A DNA stretch of 64,000 nucleotides, taken from Bursaphelenchus xylophilus. Lineage: Eukaryota; Nematoda; Chromadorea; Rhabditida; Aphelenchoididae. Made by a program: the position numbers and the translations under genes. Positions 56,801-64,000 of this stretch are shown in pieces. The notes beneath the pieces are model-generated. The model was not told where the DNA came from. It was given only the letters and a program-made list of their open reading frames with translations, and ran no database searches. Position 1 is the first letter of the stretch, and each line of letters begins with the position of its first letter. The stretch lies in contig CAJFCV020000001.1 of the NCBI GenBank assembly GCA_904066235.2, forward strand, positions 4,464,001-4,528,000, read 5' to 3'.

Positions 56801-59800
56801 CGCTCCCAGCCCCATCCCCGGATGACCACCGAACTCCAGATCCAGCCCGGAGGGGTTGATTTCAGTCGGATCACGGACCGAATTGCAGCGATTACTTTCC
56901 CCACGGGAGGCTCGGATAATGCCTACAGAAGCAGCATCAAAGAGGTCTCGGAGAAATTGCGGAAAACTTATGGGGAGCACTACAAGGTGAGGGGATTTAT
57001 TATAATACTTTTGGGATGAAAAACGTCGAATATGGGTAATATAAGTTATTTTTTATGAGGAAAATTTTCATACTCTATCTCCAAAATAGCTTAAAATTCC
57101 AGGAAAATTTTTTAAATACGTGTCTTTGCCTGTTTCTGCATTTTTCAGGCCAAAAAATATATTATCCATGACAAAACTGATATCACTTTTTTTTCGAAAA
57201 ATCTAAAACTATTTTTTTCCAGATCTTCAACCTCTCCCAGAAGCGCTCCGACCTAGGCCGCGCCAATTCCGGCGCCGTTATTGAGCTCGGCTGGCCCGAT
57301 CAGCTGGCCCCGCCCCTCGATAAACTGTGCTCGATCTGTAAACAGTTCGAGAACTGGCTCAACAGCAACCCCAAGAACTTGGTAGTCATTCATTGTAAGG
57401 GCTGGAGAAGCCGAGCAGCCATCGTCATCGCTTCTTACATGCATTATGCAAATGTTTGTTCTAGGTGAGTAGAAATTGGGTAAAATAAGGGGGAAATTTA
57501 GATTTTACGATAAAATTTTGAGAAATCATCGTAAAAATGTGATATTTCAGGGTGAAAATATTTTTTATGGGCGCTTGTCCTTATGTCGTATTTTAAAATT
57601 GGTTTACGCGTTTTTTACTGTCTAAAATTTGTCGTAATGACCGGATTTTTATAAAAAAATGGGAAAAAATTCAAAAAATTAACATTTCAGAAAAAAATTT
57701 AATTATTATGACGTCATAAATACACAGGCGTAGTCACAAACCAATTTAATTTTTTTTATTTCATAAATTTGCAATGATGACATATTTTTTGGAATTTTTG
57801 CCAAGTCTTATGTGCTGATATTTTCCAGCGAAGAATCAGTGGCCGATCGTTTCTCGATGCAATTGTTCAGCGAGAAATTCCTTCAATTCGACGGCCAGCC
57901 GTCCCACAAAAGATATGTCCGTTACTTTGCAAATCTGATCAGTGGTGCGACCAAAGTGAATCCACAGCCAATCCATCTGACCTCGATTACCTTCACTCAA
58001 TTTCCGGTTGGGAGAACAGTCTTGTTGAAGATCTACGAACGGATGAAGCCAGTCTACAACACCGAGAAAATGTAAGGGTAAAATGTGAAGTGGAAAGAAA
58101 ATTCTAGGGTTTTTTAATGGATTATTCGTCACATATTTTGCAAGACGTCCTAAAAAATTTCGAAAAAAATAATCTTTTTTTGCTTTAATTCTATGTCACG
58201 GTCCTCACTTGCCATACTTTTGAAGTTTTTCTTGACCAAAAAGAGCTTTTTTGATCTCTGGTTTGATGACACAAAATATTTTTTTTCAGTCCAATCTCCT
58301 CCTCCAAAACCACGATTAGCTTTGGAGAAGAAGGCCTATCGCTTCGTGGCGACTTCCTGGTCAAATGTTTTGCCAAACCCAGCGAGAAGTCTGCAGATTC
58401 GGCGTTGGACGACCGCCAACTCCTCTTCCAATGCCAATTCAACACTTGCGCACTCGAATTGGATCCCAGATTGCCTCAGCTCTCTTTTCATAGCAGTGAT
58501 TTGGATCTTGTCGGTAAGAACTCTAATTCTTGCTAAAATCAATGATTTTTGTTGCTTTTTATGTTATGATTAATATAAAAAATCAATTTTTAGATCCCTC
58601 AATCGGCCCCGAGGCTAATATTGAATTCAATTTTGTAATGGAGCCGTCCAGAAGTCGCTCAAGTTCGTTGAAACGTCAGAATTCGGGGCAGAACATTGCG
58701 CAGCGACCAGAGCAACGGGCACAATCCGTCGGCGCCGAGCAAAACAGACATAGCGGAAGCTTCAGCCGAGTGGACAGCTATGAGAACTTTGATCGACCTG
58801 AAGGTGGGTTTGGGTTGGATTCGAAGGGTGAATTGTTGTGCAGATGAGAGAAAGGCATCAAATTTGATGACGAAAAAATAAAAATATGCTTTTAAAAAAA
58901 TGCTTACAATTAGACTTTATGCATACAGTGAATTTTATATTTTATTTTTTTTAAGTAATTTTACACTGTAGATGTGCCTGTTATGTAAAAAGTCTATGCA
59001 CTTTTGAAAAGCTGTAGTTGGAGGAGTGTTTTGAGAAGCTGAAATCTCGCAGAAACTTGACAAAAATCAAGTATTTTTGTTTTGCTTTCCCAGTAAATTT
59101 CATGGCAAGTACATACACTGTAAAAATCCGAAATTTTCTACTTCGCTCATCCAAAACTTCAGCACTTTTTTCCCTAACCTCTTGAATTGCCACCCATCTA
59201 CAATGACGTCATTCCCTGTCCTTCGTTTTTTACTCCTTCTTGGTAACCAGATATCCCTCTAATAATACCTCCTGACCCCTACAAGCCTCAAGTCAGACTG
59301 ACCACCAAACCAGTCTGGGGAAGAGAACAGTGGATGCAAAGAATCGTAAAGCGGCGTTCGAACAGTTGGCTTTAAACAAATGGACCTACCTAAACCTGTT
59401 CGGTATAAAAAATATTTGGGAAATTTAGTGGGTCTTTTAGCACTTTGACCTTATTCTCAGAGCGGCTTTAACGAGATTTGATTGTGTTAAGGGAAGAGCT
59501 AACTGGGAGTGTTACTTTTTACGAAAGTTTCAATAGTGTTAGAGAGGATAGCGGTGTTTAAAAGGTGGTCTATTATTAGAGTAAAGTCAGGCGAACTAAC
59601 TCTTCTTGAATGGTAAACTATGTCCACTTTTTTGGCTGGCTAAACAAAGCGTTTGCTTTGTTTAAAGCCAGATTATTTGCTTGTCGAAAGACAACTTAAA
59701 GTCAGCATATTGGTACTGTAGGTCTACATATTTAGGTCAAAAAACGTTTTACCACGTATCATGAGTATCACAATTATCACGTTGAAGATTGTTCCAAGGC

Positions 59801-62800
59801 TAGATTGAGTTAGGCATGCGCCCCGTTGTAGAGGAATTTAGAGTAGAGGGGAACAGATTTAGGTGCGATTCTGAGATTCTCTTTGACTGCACAGGCTAGA
59901 TTACATTCCAATTCTTAAAAGTTTTATTTTTAAGTTTTCAAGCATCTCTGAAAAATTTAACCTTTTTGGCGAAAGGAACGTTATAGAATATTTCATTGCA
60001 GGTCAGAGAAAAGCCATATTGTTGGCTGCACTTCGTCACATTCTTGAGGAAGCTGAATTCTTTTAGAAAACTCGATCAAATTTCTGTCAATTTTGTTTAT
60101 AATGTTTTGATGTGGGGCTAGGCGCGATTAAAATTTTGGATATGCCCTGGGTGTGCTTATTCTAAATTTTTGCTTTGCTTCCTCAGAATTTGAGCGTTGA
60201 TAGCGCTACTGCAAACTATTTTTGATTTTATCGCTTTTGAAGCTATGCAGACAATTTGACATTTCTTGTCGTTTGTCATCAATATTCTATCTTTAGCTTC
60301 CTGTCGATGAGGCTTGAAACTTGCTTGTCAAAACTTTGTAGATAACATTATGTTATACTCTTGTATGATAAGGTGACTTTGTATCTTGATTCATGCCTCT
60401 ATGAGGCTTGATCTTTTACTGTCAAAGGGACGTATACATTTTAAAAAGTCGTTTTTGTATTTTTCTCCTCTAAATTACTTCGTTCTCCCCCTAATATCAT
60501 GGAGAACTGCCTAAAGTAACAGCGGCTGAATGTCCTGTTGATATTTATTGATTTCCATGACATTAATGGTCCCTCTCTTCGCGTTCAGCGTCCGGGTGGG
60601 CGGTGGAAGGCCGGAGGGCCCGATCCCCCCTCGAACAGATCTCCTTGGCACTGCCTCTCCGTCTTTTCCGGAGGCTATTCGGGACCGGGACAGGTGCGGC
60701 TGCAAGCGAGTCTCTCCCCGAGTGATTGGAGTGCCGGAGGGGACAAAACAAGTGCGGAGTCGGGGCCTCGGAGGAATGGGAAATCGCCGGCCCTCGCCCC
60801 GATTTCGAACTTTTTTCGAAAGTCTTGGGCCTGGTTTTTTTCGCGGCGTTTTTTACTTTGCATTCAATTAACTTGATGACATTTTATTACAACGCTTGGT
60901 CATCTTTTTGGCATCTTTTGGGGCGGAATGGACCACTTGAGGTCCGCAAGGCTTGATCGGGAAAGAGTTTACTCGAGTAATCGGCGCTTTCGGATGGGAA
61001 GTTTTTATGGTCGGGCCACAGACGTTAGCGAAATTTTTGTTGTTAGAAAGTTGTCAGTTATGATTTTTGATCAGTTACAGCTTTGCTTAATGCAAAATTT
61101 TTGGTGGAGAATAATAGGAAGCATTACTTTTTGCTTTTTTTAAAAAAGTCTGTAGAAAAAATGTCTAATGGTCTTATTTTTTAGAGAAGTTTTTGTCTGT
61201 GAAAATACCTTCATCCGGATTTTCTTTGTTGTCAACAAAATTCATACCAATGAACTCTATCGTATTTTAAAAAAGAAAAAAATTGTTTTGGGTGGCACAA
61301 GGTACAAGCTTTGATGCTAGCCGGCTTTAGTTTTTTTGATACGTTTTCATAAACTCACAATTAGTCAAAAAATGACGGAAAAATTTTGCGAAAATTTTTG
61401 ATCTTTATTATACCTCTTGTGTGCTTACAATTAGGAGGTAATTATGGCTCATAGAAATCAATTTCTTCCCGGGAATTTCGAAGATATGGGGCAAAAAGCA
61501 TTTCTGTCTGATAGTCTCCCCTCATTTTCCATAATCTCTCGTCTGCAAAGATAGTTTATATCTCGACTCTGTCTAAATTGCGGGTGCTAAAACTTTCAGC
61601 ACTTGGCAAATGGATTAGAACGAACCTAAAAGCAAAATTCAAAGACGTTTTGAGCGTTCTGCCTCTAGCAATTTTTATTTTTTAAAATTTTGAAATTTCT
61701 TTGTACAACTTTTTTTTATGCCCAAAAAATCTTGATTTTCCATGAATCCCGCATTATTATTTTTTTCGTAAATCACTCTCAATTCAGCTTCAAAAAATTA
61801 TTAATAGCGCTAATAACATGGCCATTGGGCCGATTGGTGTTTCACTTTCAGCCAAAGAAAAAAAAAATTGCGGAATTAGTCATTGGAAGAAAAGTAGCAA
61901 AAATATAGTCGGAATTCTCTCTTTTTTTATCTTATGGACTAATAAACAGGTGTACGGAAAGAATGTTTTTTGAAAGGCCGATTCGAGATCATGGGGATTA
62001 TTGGATATCTTATTACGAGACATGTCTTTTTGATCGGTTTTCGAATCAAAAAAAAAAGTTTTTATCATATTTTTTGGCGATTAAATTGATTTTCTTGGTT
62101 ACTTGAGGAAGTAATGAGGAAAAATAATTATTAATAAATAAAAGTGAAGGCGTAATTTAAATTTTCGGGGGTTTTACAGCATATTTTTAAAAAAGGTTTT
62201 TTCACATGAAGTTTGCATTATTTTTTTTTTGGTTTTCGAGAAGTTTATCATTCAAAATTATCAATCAAAAACAAAATTTATATAGTTTCGAATTTTTTTT
62301 CAATATTTTTCTATTTTTCTTTTATTAAAAAAATTTTTTTTATTATTTTTGATCAATTAATTTACAAAAATAATTAACCAAAAAATTGAAAACTCGTATT
62401 TTACACCACTCCTCTTACTCTGTCGAGACAAAAAAATGCCTCAGAAATCCATATCACACTAGTTAAATTAATGTAATTTCAGACGATCGATCGCAGTCTC
62501 AATCGCTAAACTTGACTCCGCAGCCCTCTCAAGTCCCGGTTTCTCCACCAACCACCAAAAACATCTCTCCGATTCACATTGAAGCCCCTCAGGGCGGGTT
62601 GAAACAACAGAACAGCCAGAATACGGACGGCGCCGACTCTGGAATCGGCTCTGATTCGCCCAAAAATTCAAAGGTAAATATTTATGTTCATCCATAAACA
62701 TTATTGCTCTCGTGCTCTGAGACAACCTTTATTTCATTTATTTAATTTTAAAACCAAAAAATTTTAAAAATGATGACTAAAAATCATCGAGAAATTACTC

Positions 62801-63865
62801 AGGATGACAAATCATATATTACTCAAAAAGGATGGCCAAGTTTTTACTAATTTCCAAAGTTTTGTGCTCCTTTGGTCTCGCTTTGCCCAATTGTTCAACT
62901 AATTTTGATAGAAAGTTTTTTTTACTTCATGGTTTATTACATTTATTTGCCAATGGGCCAAGAACGCCATGTAAACCGATATCCTGGTTGCTAATATTTT
63001 CTAGGATGTTTTATTGAGCTAGATGATGCGTGTTGGGAGTTTTGATGCCTACAAAGTTTCATACAAGCTAAAACTTGCCTAACACTGGTATTTTTGGACA
63101 AAATTTTACACCTTGCTTTTACACCTTGTCTTCAGAACAAAACGGGATTTCAAAAAAAAACTTTTCGAAAATGCTTTCCAACGTATTAATTTTCCAGTTC
63201 GAGCCCCCAGCCCCAATGCCCGCACCTCCGGCCGTGCCGCCGAAACCCCGCGGCTACACACCGGCCGAATTCGAGGACGACGATGCCAATGAATCCACTT
63301 CGAGGCAAGAAGACGATGAGGACGATGACGATGAAAATGACGATCCCTATGGGAATGTAGATGGGACAATTGGAAGAGAAAGAAAAGTGCTGCCAGCTGC
63401 CCTGAGGACACAGTCTCCGGACAGTGAAAATCCGAGGGTCTCAAAGCACACAAGCCATGGTACGACGAGCAAAATTGACTCCGATTTGGTGGCCAAGGGA
63501 CGGTAAGACGAGTTTAAATTTTTTCAAAGTTTTATTTTCAAATTCCAATGTCCAAAAGTCTAAAACTTCATTTTTCATATCGAATATCATTGTCTCTCTG
63601 ACCTTTTCCCACGTAATCCCTTTCAATTCGTTTCAGCTACGACCCCAATTCCAAATGTTTTTCATATGTTCCGGCCAAGTCGTTGAAGGAGCATTACAGG
63701 GCGCCCAAGAAGCCCTCGTCTTCGGCACGTCGGGCGAGCATTGAGCCGGCCGTCATTGAGGTGCCGGATCGCGTGGAACCCGAGCAATTGAAGGATATTC
63801 CCCTGCATGGGGTTGAATTGCAACGACGCGCCGAAACGCCCAAATGGGAGGACGAAATTAACAAG
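44887..63865 (+). CDS. Tensin, N-terminal part (gene continues past the window)
   Basis: Focal-adhesion adaptor linking integrins to actin. Exons: 44887-44963, 45079-45283, 52648-52704, 56729-56986, 57223-57464, 57829-58071, 58290-58513, 58594-58803, 62483-62673, 63198-63502 and 63637-63865, all phase-consistent; 747 residues are in view. The PTP-like domain starts near residue 160, and its P-loop is HCKGWRSR (Cys 257). YMHYAN and QPSHKRYVRYFANL follow. The C2 domain has FPVGRTVLLKIYERMKPVY and FQCQFNTCALE. A Pro/Ser and acidic linker (EDDEDDDDENDD) then runs to the edge. The SH2 and PTB domains are expected beyond 64000. Alternative first exons at 45996-46043 and 52499-52555 are also in phase. 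The introns host three tRNAs and two hAT elements. Confidence 0.9.
45996..46043 (+). other. Candidate alternative first exon of tensin (b)
   Basis: ATG plus 15 codons (MDSMSSDDYFFHERSQ) end at a GTCAGT donor in phase 0, matching the phase-0 entry of the exon at 52648. No upstream acceptor is needed for a first exon. It is short, so chance cannot be excluded. Confidence 0.4.
46446..46517 (+). tRNA. tRNA-Asp (GTC), copy 1
   Basis: 72-nt cloverleaf with acceptor TCCTCGG/CCGGGGA, anticodon GTC in CGCCTGTCACGTG, and B-box GGTTCGATTCC. A T run (CACTTTTT) follows. It lies within a large tensin intron, same strand. Confidence 0.97.
47643..47714 (+). tRNA. tRNA-Asp (GTC), copy 2
   Basis: Identical over 72 nt to the copies at 46446 and 51361; flanks are unrelated. 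It is followed by a run of T residues that would end pol III transcription. Confidence 0.97.
47811..48554. mobile_element. hAT-type GC-rich element, copy 2
   Basis: The inverted ends TAGACATGGCT (47811) and AGCCATGTCTA (ending 48554) are flanked by a perfect 8-bp duplication GCTATGTA (47803-47810 and 48555-48562). Subterminal blocks are GGCCC/GGGCC-rich, as in copies 1 and 3. The 744-bp element lies in a tensin intron. No transposase. Confidence 0.92.
48563..51360. other. Tensin intron sequence without recognised genes
   Basis: AT-rich intron. It contains one copy of the dispersed CTCTC motif near 49230. An open frame at 50106-50291 has no support. Confidence 0.45.
51361..51432 (+). tRNA. 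tRNA-Asp (GTC), copy 3
   Basis: Identical to the copies at 46446 and 47643, followed by CATTTTTT. Intron-hosted in tensin on the same strand. Confidence 0.97.
52499..52555 (+). other. Candidate alternative first exon of tensin (c)
   Basis: ATG plus 18 codons (MLCFGCNGAALDKKKGQKE) run to a GTATTA donor in phase 0, 92 bp before the exon at 52648. An acceptor-like TTTTTCTATAG lies about 70 bp upstream. It would give a shorter isoform lacking the 94 residues encoded at 44887-45283. The first residues (C-F-G-C) look like part of a zinc-binding or lipidated N-terminus, but this is inference. Confidence 0.5.
52705..54421. other. Tensin intron, GC-richer block at 53210-53330
   Basis: Mostly AT-rich intron. 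Around 53210-53330 the composition rises, and a non-repetitive block (GATATCCGATCGGCCAACTG) stands out. It is a possible conserved regulatory element; this cannot be tested here. Confidence 0.3.
54430..55522. mobile_element. hAT-type GC-rich element, copy 3
   Basis: The ends TAGGCATGGCT (54430) and AGCCATGCTTA (ending 55522) are flanked by a perfect 8-bp duplication CTCTAGGC (54422-54429 and 55523-55530). The subterminal blocks are rich in GGGCC/GGCCC. The AT-rich core differs in length from the other two copies. It lies in a tensin intron. Confidence 0.92.
59251..59375 (+). other. Candidate alternative terminal exon of tensin
   Basis: After an acceptor GGTAACCAG, the phase-1 frame set by the exon ending at 58803 stays open for 40 codons (starting DIPLIIPPDPYKPQVRL) and ends in TAA. 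It is tryptophan-rich and basic at the end. Its use would give a short product ending after the C2 domain. The acceptor is not the usual TTTTCAG, so support is moderate. Confidence 0.35.
59376..62482. other. Large tensin intron
   Basis: AT-rich apart from the GC-rich island at about 60590-60800. It contains one copy of the dispersed CTCTC motif near 61510. No other gene is supported on either strand. Confidence 0.5.
60589..60693 (+). other. Candidate cassette exon of tensin in a GC-rich island
   Basis: A 105-nt segment between GCGTTCAG and GTGCGG enters and leaves in phase 1, the same as the flanking exons ending at 58803 and starting at 62483. Insertion would therefore keep frame and add 35 residues rich in Arg, Leu and Pro. 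The local GC content is far above the intron around it. A promoter island is an alternative reading. Confidence 0.3.
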
Positions 63866-64000
63866 GTGGGTGGGGATACGATAATATGATTGTTTGAGGA
63901 AGTGTCTGAGACACTGTGGAAGGGGTCTGGAAGTTTTGGAAGCTCGAATTTTTGAGCGAAATTTTGGCATTGTGTTTCAAGTGATGATTTTGTTGCTCGG

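Noticed and set aside
60511..60863. Minus-strand Arg-rich frames in the GC-rich island
   Set aside because: Opposite to the gene, several overlapping frames open at once, explained by GC composition.

Overview
The window is nuclear DNA of a nematode. The evidence is the short introns with TTTTCAG-type acceptors, candidate spliced-leader acceptors just upstream of start codons, a cluster of nematode-type seven-transmembrane chemoreceptors, an expanded family of secreted M1 aminopeptidases, and many small DNA transposons. I cannot name the genus from sequence alone. Exon joins were worked out by hand; reading phase was checked at the junctions of each multi-exon gene model given with exon coordinates.

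Region 1 (1-9.7 kb): an exact-period 160-bp satellite abuts a duplicated receptor promoter. Next come one intact chemoreceptor gene (minus), one 5'-truncated and frameshifted paralogue (plus), and a third paralogue (minus) whose reading frame is complete except for an 830-bp hAT-type element in exon 3. A 1.2-kb foldback transposon lies upstream of the third gene.

Region 2 (10-15 kb): a transposon graveyard. It holds two related, decayed copies of a probable MULE-like element, one still carrying a long coiled-coil reading frame. Beside them is a composite of a 162-bp direct repeat enclosing a foldback with a tRNA-like sequence in each arm.

Region 3 (15.7-32 kb): three full-length paralogous M1 zinc aminopeptidases (A minus, B and C plus) with near-identical exon lengths, a GT31 glycosyltransferase between A and B, and MITEs in the same intron (intron 8) of B and C.

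Region 4 (32-39.6 kb): compact housekeeping genes. These are a small type I membrane protein with an antisense tRNA-Glu in its intron, a CRIF1/mL64 mitoribosomal protein followed 146 bp later by arginyl-tRNA-protein transferase (probable operon), and an ERGIC-53-type cargo lectin. The transferase has two equal-length, homologous, phase-matched alternative exons, a clear mutually exclusive pair.

Region 5 (39.6-64 kb): a degenerate mariner element, then at least 19 kb of a tensin gene running off the right edge. Its large introns hold three identical tRNA-Asp genes, two more hAT-type GC-rich elements, and candidate alternative first, cassette and terminal exons.
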